Shown: positions 1 through 10,951, counted from the first letter of the stretch. The stretch is DNA of 64,000 nucleotides from Balamuthia mandrillaris (GCA_031835245.1 JAVKOQ010000151.1:1-64000); one strand, 5' to 3'. Notes: generated by a model from the sequence alone, not told the origin. Numbers and translations are program-made.

Positions 1-1175
1 CGCTGCTGATACTTCTTCAGCAAAGAGATGAAACCAAGGGAGTAGGTCTGCGTGCATGACACAACAGCTGTGCGGACTTGCTTCCTATGGAAAAGTCACG
101 CTGATACTTCTTCAAGAAAGAGATGAAAACCAAGGGAGTAGGTCTGCGTGCGTGACGCAACAGCTGTGCGGACTTGCTTCCTTGGGCAGAAAAGCTCGAT
201 GCTGATGCTTCAGCAAAGAGATGAAACCAAGGGAGTAGGTCTGTATGCATTACACAACAGCTGTGCGGACTTGCTTCCTTGAAAAGCTCGCTGCTGCTGA
301 TGCTTCTCAGCAAAGAGATGAAACCAAGGGAGTAGGCCTGTGTACACTACACAACAGCTGTGCGGACTTGCTTCCTTGGGCAGAAAAGCTCGCTGCTGCT
401 GACACTTCATTCAGCAAAGAGATGAAACCAAGGGAGTAGGTCTGCGTGTGCTACGCAACAACTGTGTGGACTTGCTTCCTTGGGCAGAAAAGCTCGCTGC
501 TGATGCTTCATTCAGCAAAGAGATGAAACCAAGGGAGTAGGTCTGCGTACGCTACACAACAGCTGTGCACCCAAAACCCACCACCAAAAAACCAAACCTG
601 CATGCCTATGCAACAGCGTGGACTTGCTTCCTTGGATGGAAAAGCTCGCTGCTGATGCTTCATTCAGCAAAGAGATGAAACCAAGGGAGTAGGTCTGCAT
701 ACGCTACACAACAGCTGTGCGGACTTGCTTCCTTGGACAGAAAGCCTGCTGATGATGCTTCATTCAGCAAAGAGATGAAACCAAGGGAGTAGGCCTGCAT
801 GCACTATGCAACAGCTGTGTGGACTTGCTTCCTTGGATGGAAAAGCTCGCTGCTGATACTTCTTCAGCAAAGAGATGAAACCAAGGGAGTAGGTCTGCGT
901 GCATGACACAACAGCTGTGCGGACTTGCTTCCTTGGGCAGAAAAGCTTGCTGCTGATGCTTCATTCAGCAAAGAGATGAAACCAAGGGAGTAGGCCTGCA
1001 TGCGCTACACAACAGCTGTGCGGACTTGCTTCCTTGGATGGAAAAGCTTGCTGCTGCTGATGCTTCTTCAGCAAAGAGATGAAACCAAGGGAGTAGGCTG
1101 TGCAGACTTGCTTTCTTGGGCAGAAAAGCTTGCTGCTGACGCTTCAGCAAAGAGATGAAACCAAGGGAGTAGGTC
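1..1175. repeat. minisatellite, about 100-bp unit, 12 copies
   Basis: The core AAAGAGATGAAACCAAGGGA recurs at about 22, 116, 214, 312, 415, 517, 669, 769, 869, 970, 1073 and 1149. Spacing is mostly 94-103 bp, with one 152-bp interval (an insertion near 570-600) and one 76-bp interval. Each unit also carries CAACAGCTGTGCGGACTTGC and a GCTGCTGATGCTTC segment. The array starts before the window and ends abruptly near 1175. Frames across it are open only because the unit is repeated, and no protein family is recognisable. Confidence 0.95.
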
Positions 1176-1512
1176 TGGCTGGGATGAAGGACAACATTCC
1201 TTTGAACCTGCTTACGCCCAGGCTTGATGCTGTTGCACCACCTGTGGTACGCGATGATCGGCAAACAAAAGAGCTGAAGCAAGAGTGGTAGTTCTGAGAG
1301 TGCATAAGATGTTCGGTTGGTTGGTTAGTTAGTTGGTGGTTCAAAAAAAAGAAACAAGAGAATGAGTTGAGAAGTAAGCAGGTTCCGAGCCAGCTTGTGT
1401 GTCGGTCCCCGAGGTCTTTATGGCTCTCATGTCGTCATGAAAGTCTCAAACATTTCGTCTCTTCCTTTTTCTCTTCTCAGCCTTCTGCTGCTTCCTCGCG
1501 TTCTCTGCCTCA

Positions 1513-1551
1513 GGCGGCTTCGCCGCCTTCGGCAGGTGGCCTTCAGCCACC
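1513..1551. other. two adjacent GC-rich hairpins
   Basis: GGCGGC-TTC-GCCGCC (1513-1527) is followed 7 bp later by GGTGGC-CTTCA-GCCACC (1535-1551). Both are perfect 6-bp stems with short loops, in an otherwise unremarkable non-coding stretch between the minisatellite and the NTPase gene. They could be a transposon end, an RNA structure or a chance GC-rich patch. Function unknown. Confidence 0.45.
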
Positions 1552-1943
1552 CTCTAGAAGCCTGGTAGACCCACATTTTCAACAGAAAAAGTGGGAAAGC
1601 GACATTTGTCTCGCGATTAACCCTAACCTAGCTGACAGTCTCCTTGTGTAAGTTGATGGGGTCACCTCTTTCCATCACTGGAATAGCAGTTCCCACCTTG
1701 GGCAGTTGGTCTTCTAGTGTTAGAACCTGAGCATAGAACCAAGACAGGAACCAAGAGAAAGACGGGAGCCAAACGTATTTAATGAGAGGAAGAAAACAAG
1801 TGTGTTTGTGAGTGTGTTGTTTCTTCGTTTTTCGTCTGTGTGTTCTTGGTTGTGGGAAAAGTATTTATAGTTGAGAAGGCAACCAAGGAAGGAAAGGGGC
1901 TCGGGGTTGGGGAGTGACTTCTTGGTTTCTTTGTTCTTAAGTT

Positions 1944-4216
1944 CTAGGCTCGGGAAAGTTCCAGGGAAGGCAGGAGAAAGATCTTCGGAATGGCTCGGTG
2001 TCGACATAAAAGATCGATGATAGCTGACGTGAGATTGTCGACAGAAAAGAGAAAGGAAACGAAGAAAGAAACGAAGAAAGAGTTGGTTATGTTGGCAGTT
2101 GCCAACACTAGTGAGTTGTAGGCTGTCATGTGACTAAGGACTATGCGTTGATGCTTCAGCTCATCACTCATAAGTGCACCAGAGAACTGCTCTCCAAAGG
2201 TTGTTTCTTTGATTCCCAGATCTAGCAACAAGTTGTTCTCAAAGACCTCAAAGTCTCTTGCAAATTTTTCCAGATCCTAGCAAGAGTCACCCATTAATAA
2301 CAGGCAGGTAAGAGGCAAAAATCTGTTTGTAGGAGGAAAAGGAGGAGGTGCTTACTGAAGATATGACAACAGGCTTGTAGGTGACAAAGTTAGGGTCAAA
2401 CAGCTTCAGCCTCTTGTTGAATGCAGCAGCAAATGCCAGGGGCATGACCACCTGGAACAAGTCCTTGTTTTGGGGATTGGAAGGCCTTAGGAAGAGCACA
2501 CCATCCCTTTCAAGTATGCCAAGAGGGATACCATCCACTTTGTCCTCTTTCCTGACCTCTCTCCCACTCAAGCAGAGGCTAACGAGGGTTTTGACACCTT
2601 TTGCTGACAAAACAAAGTTGGTGATGCCATACTTGTCTTTGATTGTGTTGATGGTAGCCTGGAAAACATTGCTATGGCTCCAAGAGGTCTTGTTTGGCTG
2701 GGAATGGATAGCTTCAACCAGATACTGTAACCCCCTCGCCACACCGCCCACCATCCCGATCAGGCTGTTGGGGACGTCATCACGATTTAGAGCAGAGCGC
2801 ACGATCTTTTGGCTGGCTTCCACACTCAATGGGCCGATGTTCAGGTTGCACAGAGTGTAGTGTGTGGCCGGAAAGACTCCAACATAGGCCAGTGACAGTG
2901 TGCCGGAGAAGACGGGAACCACATGGAAGTTCGACTCGGCCAACTGTAAGCATGCACTCATGATGCAACCAGCAATCTGGCGAATCAGTATTTGGTCTTT
3001 GCTCGCTGGGTCTGTGTGAAGCAACCTGATGTCCTCATTCGTGATCTTCGTCTGGAACTCATCGATGTTGATGACAATTGTCACTCTATCCTTCTTGGCT
3101 ATGCTGGGACCATAGCGCTGATGCAGTGCTGAGACTACTTCAGGGAGTGAGGTGCAGCGATTGAATTCAGCGCCATTGAGGTAAGCCCGGATATAATGTA
3201 CTTTGCTTTGTGGAAAAAAGGCTTTTGCCAGCAACGAGAAGAAGAAAGCTTTCTCCATGCTCTCGGGGTTGTTCCAATCGTGAATATAGTCACCGTTGGA
3301 GAAGTCAACGTAAAACGTGTGGGCTTTGCTGTCGTCTTTAAGACCTTCGAGCAGTGCTTCATACACTTCTTGAGCAGTGAGGGAAGCCTTACGTGCCAGG
3401 AGCATCTTGCTAAGATGAGAGAGGTAGCGCGGCGCATTTTGGGTAAGCTCCTCTCGGACCAGGTTGAGCATGGTGATAGAGAGCCGCGTTTTTCCCACTC
3501 CACTGTGTGTTTAAAAAAAAAATGATTTGGTGAGACAGGCTGATGTTGAATCCATTACCCACAAATAGTAAGGGCCATACAGTAGGAGGGAGGGGAGGAA
3601 AGAAGGCAATCACCTTCCAGCAGTTATGGCGATTAGCAATTTGTGCTTCTTATGGACCGATTGGAGAAAAAAACCCAGAAAGTCATCACAAAATGCTTTG
3701 GTGAGTTGTTCCACCTCATATTCTCTGCCCATAAAGTCAAATCCCATCTCCGTGATATTTTCAGGCGGTTCGGGGGCCTGGTGTGTTTGCGATGGAGCAA
3801 GGGGAATTGCGTGAGTTGAGCCCAAAAAAAAAAGGCCACACGTCAATGACGCACCCCCTCAAAGTCTAAGGAAGGATTCTGTTCCGCGAGCTTCTGGAAG
3901 GTCCTCTCCACAATGAACGATTCATCTTTCAACTGCTGTATCGCGTGGTAAAGGGAATGCCCAGACAAGACACCAAATGCTTCTTTTAAACCCTCTAAGG
4001 GAAGATTAGAAATCTGCACGCCATTCATATCCACAAATGCCGGAGCAAAGCGAGCAAAACCGTTCTGTCGTAACCACGACTGAAACTCTTTCGCAGACCA
4101 CTCTTCGAGAGGTTTTGAGGCTGGGATGTGTAGGCAAGCGTAGAAACCACAATAAGCATGCTTCAAGATCGGAAGCTATGAAACACAAAAATACTTGCCT
4201 TTGACCGTAGGGCCAT
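1944..4216 (-). CDS. SAM-domain plus P-loop NTPase, Crinkler/RHS-like
   Basis: Model complement(join(1944..2276,2356..3502,3614..3777,3855..4120,4195..4216)), 643 codons, all junctions in phase. After seven residues, a SAM-type helical domain (about residues 10-75) is followed by a GREYEVEQL start of an NTPase module. The Walker A motif GSGVGKT is assembled across the 3503-3613 intron. A hydrophobic strand ending in INIDEF is a likely Walker B. The C-terminal exon carries a helical region with FSGALMSDEL, reminiscent of the region after the NTPase domain in Crinkler and retrotransposon-hot-spot proteins. Alternative read-through at 2356 would end the protein at 2287 and drop that exon. The gene is in frame and not obviously decayed, unlike the related fragment at 6329-6676. 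Family placement is by motif reading only. These proteins are often expanded, mobile-element-associated and sometimes secreted, but I see no signal peptide here. Confidence 0.7.
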
Positions 4217-4539
4217 TGTCAGTTTGACCAAGGTTTGTAGAAACATAGAACTGGCGTTGTAGATGGAGAGGGGAAAGTGTCTGCTGTCGCTGGTTGTTAA
4301 CGCAGGGCATTGATCGTAAATCTAATTGAGCTGGGTCGGTGAGCCAAAGGGAAGGCAAAACATGGCTACCTTTGGCCGGGGAAGATGTGAGGAAACCCAA
4401 CGACCTGGTGAAAGTGGCGCGCGGTGATGCCAAAGAGCAGCGAGGTGCGGTAACAGCGAGGGACAAAAGGCGTGGGTTTTGCATTTGCCAAGTTCCTCCT
4501 CTTGGTTCTCTGCTGCGGAAAAAAAAAGAGGGTTTGGTC
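4217..4539. other. no confident gene
   Basis: This is the sequence upstream of the NTPase start codon. Open frames exist on both strands but none shows a recognisable family or consistent splice sites. It probably contains the NTPase promoter and one edge of the rearranged element at 4540-4765. Confidence 0.4.
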
Positions 4540-4765
4540 TCCTCGCAAGAGCAGGATGAGGGAGAAGTTCCTGACCAACCAAGACACAAGCTTCTTGTGG
4601 CGGTCATCCACCAGGTTGCGGATCCTCTGGCGCAGCCGAGCAGCGGCCCTTCGGAGACGGCGCCGTCGAACGGCCAGAGCCATACTCACCTGGTCCCACT
4701 ATCGCTTCAGGCAGAGGCTCCTCAACAAGACCAAGAAATTTCCGTCCTGCTATAAGCAACGGTGT
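4540..4765. pseudogene. rearranged Fanzor/TnpB-like nuclease remnant
   Basis: Two pieces of a TnpB/Fanzor-type protein abut near 4685 in opposite orientations. On the minus strand (about 4687-4540) the reading RLRQRIRNLVDDRHKKLVSW, then LVRNFSLILL, matches the basic helical segment before the conserved acidic strand. On the plus strand (about 4684-4757) ARAILTWSHYRFRQRLLNK matches the segment that normally follows it and precedes the zinc finger. In the family these lie in the same direction, so an inversion is implied. The DPG-type first catalytic motif and the CxxC zinc finger are not visible nearby, so this is a dead fragment. Family assignment is from remembered motif patterns, without a search. 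Confidence 0.55.
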
Positions 4766-4925
4766 CGGCACCAAAGCTCGAGGAACAGCATGACAAGAGG
4801 GGCAAGAAGAATACGAGGAAGAACGTGGACTCCGCGAAGCCTGCTGGACTGCCCGAAGATGACAAAAGGCAAGAGTATGAGCTGCAGGAGATCAAAAGTT
4901 AGCCACACAGCAAGGGAAGCCCGCC

Positions 4926-5096
4926 GTGCTCCGCTTTGATCCTTCAGTTGTGGATTTCACGGCTCCGGATGCCTGTTCAGAACTAAAGCAGCAACACGAC
5001 TGCTTTTTTTACCAGTGGCTAAAGTGCTTTGCCACGGGCGCTGTTCACAAGGATGACTGTAAAGAAGAGTGGGAGATCTACGACCTGTGTATAAAG
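4926..5096 (+). CDS. TRIAP1/Mdm35-like twin-cysteine protein, partial
   Basis: The exon encodes about 57 residues with DACSELKQQHDCFFYQWLKC and, further on, CKEEWEIYDLC. This is the spacing pattern of TRIAP1/Mdm35, small intermembrane-space proteins that bind PRELI-type lipid-transfer proteins. The second pair is CX9C. The first pair is CX8C instead of CX9C. The exon ends at a GT donor after ATAAAG. Neither the start nor the last exon is resolved: no ATG is in frame before an upstream stop at 4878, so a 5' exon must exist, probably in the lysine-rich open stretch at 4765-4900. A possible 3' piece ends with a stop near 5240. Its 5' end overlaps the transposon remnant, so it may have been disrupted. 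Confidence 0.5.
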
Positions 5097-5626
5097 GTTT
5101 GTTGGCTTCTCTCTCCTCCTCCTCATGCATCACCGAAAAAGTTGGAACACTACGAATTGGCTCACTTGCAGTCAGAGTGGCAAAAACCTTCTTCAAACAA
5201 CTGGATGATATTGACCGCTCAAAAGGGGCAATACAGATATGAATGTAAATGCCACCCTCACCTTTGTGCAACCTTCTTCCACAGAGTGACCCTATTGTCA
5301 GTGCGCAGAAGGAGAAAGCCGTTGTTTTGGTCTTGTGTTTTATAGTAATGCTTGCACAACTTCTAACTATCTCTACTTCATATAGAGCAAAAAAGACATG
5401 CAACAGGCCACGTGTACACTGGGGACAACTGAGTGTACACACCGGAAGAGTCATTTTGTCCAAAAAAATGTTATCTTAGACCAATAAAACAAGAAGACCA
5501 GAGGGTTATTGTGATGTTCACATGGTGAAAGGAAGAAGAAGTGTAAAGAGAGCTTTATTAAGCAAAGCATTTTGTAAATAAAACAAGCATCAAGCTCACA
5601 TGGGCTAGCACTAGGTGCTCCTGTCA
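5097..5626. other. non-coding, 3' side of the TRIAP1-like gene
   Basis: No recognisable gene. It contains a possible 3' exon for the TRIAP1-like gene and AT-rich, polyadenylation-like sequence (AATAAAAC near 5482). Confidence 0.4.
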
Positions 5627-6018
5627 CGTATATCCTTTCGTTCTCCGGAGAACTAAAATCGACCCTTGCAGGCAAAGTCAGCTATTTTTTGTGTCCAGGA
5701 TTTTAAGAACTAATATTGTCCCTGTCCTGCTAAAATGGGGGGAAATTGGGAAAAACCTTAATGGACAGAGGACAATATTGTCCCCCGCAAAATTGGGTGA
5801 AGGACACGAGAAAAGACATGAGCATGGAAGCCGGAAAGACACGAGAGCACCAGAAAAAAAAAGGACGTGAAAAAAAATGGAGCAAAGCCGATATGAATTT
5901 GAAGTAATTATTACCCAATTACTATCATTTCCTTTCGGGTATTTTTATTCCCATAAATCAACTATCTTCCTAAACACTAAAATCGACCCCACTCCCACGG
6001 AGAACGGAAGGATAAACT
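5627..6018. mobile_element. MITE-like element with inverted ends
   Basis: ATATCCTTTCGTTCTCCG at the left end is matched in inverse orientation by CGGAGAACGGAAGGATAAA at the right, about 16 of 18 positions. The 390 bp between have no open frame worth reporting. They carry two direct copies of ACTAAAATCGACC, one near each end, and two copies of CAATATTGTCC. The left end holds the palindrome GTTCTCCGGAGAAC. This looks like a non-autonomous DNA transposon. I could not define a target-site duplication. Confidence 0.45.
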
Positions 6019-6328
6019 GGACATCCTCATCCAACCTTTACTCCATGAGACCATAAGGAGAAATTATTATTTGAACTGATACAATGAAAGACAAACGTTT
6101 TAAAGGCCTACTATAGCTCATAGTTGTGCAATCCAGCTGCCAGTTGAACAAGATATGTTTGTTGTTTCTCCTCTTTTCTCCAAGGTTGTGCCAGTGCCTT
6201 GGAGTGGGTGGACGGAGAAAATCTTAGCGGAGGAGTTACACACGTTTGTGGGCAAACATGAGCACAATATGCACGATTTTGTTTTTGAGTTTAATGTAAC
6301 GAGAACAGTAGGTAGGATGGCATATACC

Positions 6329-6676
6329 CTATAAATGAGAACGGCACCGTTGACGCATGCAACGCTTGGCAGCAGATAGGACTCGGCCGTCTTGCCAACA
6401 CCGTTGGGACCTGATAGGATCATGCTGGCTTGAATATCGGTGTTAACCACGTCTTTTTGCCCCAGATGGACCACATCCGCACACTCCTTTATAGCGCTGA
6501 GGGGTGAGGATGATACTCTGCAGCTTGTGGGGCTGAAGCTCCTTTGGGAGTAATTTATCAGAGCTGCTCAAGTCTGGGAGTTTGATTGTTTCGCCTATCT
6601 TATGTTCCAGCGCTTTGATATCGCGAAAGTGATCCCACTTCGAGTCGCTTGGATCAGGAAGAGCAGGGTCATGTTC
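6329..6676 (-). pseudogene. frameshifted P-loop NTPase fragment
   Basis: One minus-strand frame reads from about 6676 to 6495 and ends in ILTPQRYK. The continuing frame starts ECADVVHLGQKDVV and contains a clean Walker A, SGPNGVGKT, then a hydrophobic strand ending LIY at about 6330. The two frames join if one G is removed near 6493, so a single-base insertion has broken the gene. Sequence after the Walker A segment decays into unrelated frames. It resembles the NTPase family of the gene at 1944-4216 in type and motif order but is not a close copy. Confidence 0.5.
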
Positions 6677-7178
6677 CTTCTACAGAAGAATGGCTGGAGA
6701 TAATTTTGAACAAACGAAAAAGAGCCATTGGGTGAGAGATTAACAAAAACTCAGATACATTGCGTTCATACTGGGTTGGTCTTGGAGGTCTTGCAAGTAA
6801 TGATCAAAGAAGAGGAGAGTGGAAGGCAGTGCAGCAGCTGATTCTTACCCATCTACCTTCTCTCAAACTGGCAACAGGCGACTGAAGGAGGATCGCGGCG
6901 GCTATGCAGTGGTCCTCCTTATCCATGCAGCTTGTTTGGCGTTTTTTTTTTCAAGTGCCTTTGCGCTGTCTACAAAAATCGCTGGACCTGACTTGGTATG
7001 TTGCTGCCATGCTTTTGGCATCGTGGTCTTTTTCTTCTCTGAGATAAGATAATCTAACTGCAATCTAAAAATGGAGCGCGCCTTTTGTGCACCTTTGCAC
7101 GTTCACTCTTTGGCAAAGCCAAGCTCTTTCTTTGGTATCACCCTGCACGAACCAGTCTTTCTTCTTCTCTAGACCTAT
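6677..7178. other. no gene seen
   Basis: Intergenic stretch upstream of the permease. Short frames only, none with family-like content. Probably holds the permease promoter and 5' UTR. Confidence 0.5.
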
Positions 7179-9038
7179 ATGGAGAACAATACTCAAGAGC
7201 TTACCAACGACTTCAGTGACCATGAAACCGTTTATTTGCTTCGTGAAAAAAACGACGGTGGATTGGTCCCTGCTGGGAAGCAAGCAGCTGACAGTGCCGC
7301 CCCCAAAACCCCAACTACTGGCAGTTTCTTGACGTTTTTCAATATTACTAAGTGCTTTGTTGGGGCTGCCTCTTTTGAGCTGCCTTGGGCCTTCAAAGAA
7401 GCAGGTTAGAAATGTGTTCCCATATGTTCCTTTAATTTTTGTGTGACACATGTTCCTGTTTTGTTCATTGGTTCATAGGGCTGTTGGGCGGTACTATCGG
7501 TCTGTTAGTTCTTGCGCTGTTCTCCTACTATACACTCATCATCCTTGCCAAGTGTGGTCACTTTACAGCAACGATTTTCAGCTCGAAAACCCACCTCAGC
7601 TTGGCAGTGGGTGGCAAAACAACCACCGATGGCCACAACAGCGCTGCAGTAGTAGGTACAACACGCATAACGTACCCAGACATTGGACGGACTTGTTTCG
7701 GCAGAATAGGAGCCTTCTTTGCATGGTTTGGTATCGTGGCAATGACGGTTGGAGTGTGTGGGAGCTACCTCGTTTTCATGGGTTCCGCGTTAAAGCACAT
7801 GCTGTCCCAATATAGCCCCTTCTTCCACACCACTGTTGCCTGCACAGCCCTGGTGCTTCCATTGGTAATAGGACTGTCATGGCTGCGCTCGATGCGACTG
7901 TTGGCACCTACATCCATGTTGGGCATAATGGCTCTCATCTTTTCGTTAGTGGTGACCATCGTGGATGGTGCTCGTAACGAGAGCCTATCGGTGGAGGAGG
8001 ATGACCTGGTTCACGTGGGGACCTACCCCTTGTTTCTGGGCAATGCCGCGTTTCTTTACCTCATTCACTCGGTCGTACTTCCAACGGAGCAGTCCATGAA
8101 GGACAGATCCAAGTACAAGCTCTGTTTGCTCGCCTCCATCATCTTCGTTACCGTCCTGAACTTGGGCTTTTCGATTATTTGTTTGATGTTTTGGAAAGAG
8201 CACACCGCCCAAAACGTACCTCCGCTTACCTTAATTTTACTGTTCATTGTTGTTTAGGATGTGGTCATTGATGTTCTTCGCTCTCACCACTGGTCCTTCT
8301 CTCTCTCTCTCTCTCTCTCTCTGCCTATTTTAAAACACAAATATAAGATCATCGACAATTTATCTCACGGAGTGGTCACTACGCTGGTGAGGATATTCCT
8401 CTCCATCGATCTCCTGTTTACCTTTGCACTGTTCCTGTTTCCGGTGTCAGAGGCCTTGGAACACAACTTTTTTAACCCTTCCCTTTTCGGCAAATCCTGG
8501 AAAGAGGAAATGAAGAGGTGAATACCTCACAACCAACCATCTCGTAACAACAAAGGATATGCTCTCTCTTCGCGTTGAACTTACCATCGCTATCAATCAT
8601 TGTAGGAATGCTTTGCGAGTTTTGCTGGTGGTAGCTACCGCAGGTGTTGCTCTCTCCATTCCGTTCTTCTCGCTGCTGACGGGCCTTTCTGGCGTATTTG
8701 GCAACAACATGTTGGGCTTTTTGCTTCCAACTCTTCTCTACATCTTCCTCAGCCATCGCTTCGGCTACTGGGACTGTCTCCTCACCTCTGGAGAGGAATA
8801 TACTACCATAGACGAAGTGGTGGTCATCAATTCCAACGACTTTTTCAATGATGAAACAAAAGGGAAGAAGAGAAGAAAACCAACCTTGCGCAGGTTGTTC
8901 GTTGGGCGTAACAAGGCCCAGGCTTGGCTGCGACTAGGAGAACTGCTGCTGTGCATTACTATCTTCTTGTTAGGCCTTGCAATGATGGGGCTGGGCATCC
9001 AGGCTTTTATTCACGAGATCATAAAAGAATATTCTTAA
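7179..9038 (+). CDS. amino acid/auxin permease family transporter
   Basis: Model join(7179..7404,7479..8215,8348..8517,8606..9038), 521 residues, all phases consistent. A polar N-terminus of about 50 residues precedes FNITKCFVGAASFELPWAFK, the start of the first helix of the AAAP (SLC36/AVT-like) fold. About 10-11 hydrophobic segments follow. The segment joining exons 2 and 3 reads AQNIIDNLSHGVV, matching the family's conserved NL stretch, and the next exon ends in a typical FPVSEALE helix. Such proteins are proton-coupled amino-acid transporters of vacuole, lysosome or plasma membrane; substrate cannot be told. Intron 2 holds a (CT)n run. Reading through intron 2 would insert pyrimidine-coded Ser/Leu residues and is rejected. 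Confidence 0.9.
8298..8322 (+). repeat. (CT)n in permease intron 2
   Basis: Dinucleotide run with its pyrimidines on the sense strand, about 25 bp upstream of the 3' splice site at 8347. Confidence 0.95.
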
Positions 9039-9166
9039 GTTTGTTAGCAGTTTTAGAATCTCCAATAAGAACAGAGCCGGTTCAATACTAAGGCGGCGTT
9101 TTCATATATTTCGATGAAAAGAAAAACAAGATGAACGAGCAAACAACAACAACAAACTACCAAATC

Positions 9167-9457
9167 TTAGGTGCGCACTTGGAATCGTCCTGTCTGAGTT
9201 ACGCTCTTGACTCCTTTGTAGGGTTTGTATTTCTCGTTGTGAAGGGAAAGACTGTCTATCTTAAGGCCAGAAGCTGCATGCTGGTTGACCTTGAAGTGCA
9301 CTTGTAAAATTGGATTGGATTCTGGAAGAGGTCCATCCGGAGGTACGCTCACAGTTCCTGATAGTGTACATGTTTTATCTGCTGGTAGTCGACCCACAAT
9401 CCAAGTGCACACCTGTAGCATGGACCAGTGTGAGCAAGAGTGATAGAAGGACGCGAG

Positions 9458-9503
<46 letters not shown>

Positions 9504-10951
9504 ACCGCATTACCTTCTTTATCTCGTCGTACTCAACGCTGCCACAATTGGCGGTCAGGTTGGTAGAGCTAATGAGAGGAGAGAACGGGATTACGATTCG
9601 TATATCATCAACGGGCTTCCTCTGAATTCCACGCGGACCAACGGTAATGCTGACCCTCCCGCCTTCCTTTGCGAAAGAGATCTGTGGGGTTACATAAATA
9701 GGAATTTCCAAATTGCCTCCAGATACACTGTTTGGAAGGAAGAGAGAATTAATACTTTTTGTTATCAACAACAGTTCAGTGTTCTATTGGAAAAAGTGGT
9801 CGTACCGATAGCTCATGAGCTTAAAGTTACCATCTGGGGGCACGAACGAAATGACTCTGTTTTGGTCCCAACGCAAGAGACGAATACAGGGATGGAAGCT
9901 AACATCTTCAAGGACTCTGGGGTTTCTAAATACGAGGGTAAGATCAGGCATCCCAGAAAGCTTGCAGTTAACCAGTATATCCCCATAAACCTCACAGTTG
10001 ACAATCCTGCCTGTTCTGTTAAGATAGATAAACATCATCAGAATTTGTTGTTGTGACGGGAACACATAGACCAAAACTGGTAACAACAACTCTAAACACA
10101 AACCTTCCAATGATGCAATCAATGTACTCCATCAGGTCAAAGTAGATCTCGTTGGCGGTGTAGCGCATGCCAACCGTTCTCCAAGGGATAGTAGTGGATA
10201 CTCCCCGTGGCAACTGTTCGCTTACGCCTCCTGGTGTGATGAGATTCAACCCGCCTACTTTGTTGCCAATTGGAATCTTTCCAGGAATACTGTCCATGAT
10301 GTCTGTTAAGATGTTGGTATTGTTGATCATCGCCGTAAGAATGTTGGGTTCCGTCATAAATGGAAAACCGCCGTCCATCATCTCATCTAACACCTAAGGC
10401 CTGGTCAGCTACGAGTGCAAGAGAAAGGGAAACGAGAGGAAAGGGGAGAGAGGAGAGAGAAAGTGGAGAGATAGAGAGAGAAAGGAGACGAGAGAAAGAG
10501 AGAGAATGGAGGTAGGAACCTGGTATACAATCACGAATTTGTCTTTGATGTTGTCTTCGGTAATCTCAGACATGTAGTGGTGAAATACTTCAACAAGGCG
10601 GTTTAAAAATTCAAAGACGAGGAGGGGAGAGGTTTCTTTTTGCACAGTAGCCAAGAAGAAAAGGCCATTATGCTGAATGTGTATGAGGTACCAGCGGGAG
10701 GTCACAATCACAGGAAGTACATCTTTAGGGTCTTTGCAACGAGCAACCTCTTCCCAAAATCGGTCGCAAATGGTCCGGTTCACAAGGCCGTTATAGTGCT
10801 TCTCTATGATGACTTCCCTGTTGTAAAGACGTTTGGGAAGCGCTCCCTCATCAGCAAATATAACGTCGTGCCCACTAAATTCTCACTAACTGAAAAAATA
10901 ACAAAGCACGCACCCGGAAGAGCTGAGTATAAATATGCTTTGGACAGTCAT
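9167..10951 (-). CDS. AP3M: AP-3 complex subunit mu
   Basis: Model complement(join(9167..9412,9514..9727,9806..10015,10104..10393,10520..10817,10914..10951)), 431 residues, close to the usual length of about 418. The N-terminus MTVQSIFILSSSGEVIIEKH is the longin-like mu/sigma fold; its first 12 residues sit on a 38-bp exon. The mu-homology domain follows from about residue 170. The extreme C-terminus, YKPYKGVKSVTQTGRFQVRT, is diagnostic of AP-3 mu. The subunit binds tyrosine-based sorting signals and directs cargo from endosomes to lysosome-related organelles. The penultimate intron contains the (GA)n run at 9461-9502. Confidence 0.95.
9461..9502 (-). repeat. (CT)n on sense strand, AP3M intron
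   Basis: GA dinucleotides on the plus strand, so pyrimidines on the sense strand of the minus-strand AP3M gene, inside the 9413-9513 intron. Confidence 0.95.

Noticed and set aside
1610-1630. Telomere-like TTAACCCTAACC
   Set aside because: Less than two repeat units; likely chance, and not enough to call an interstitial telomere.
3300-6700. One continuous transposon spanning the NTPase, Fanzor remnant and MITE
   Set aside because: No shared terminal repeats bound these pieces and they have different orientations; clustering is better described as an accessory island.
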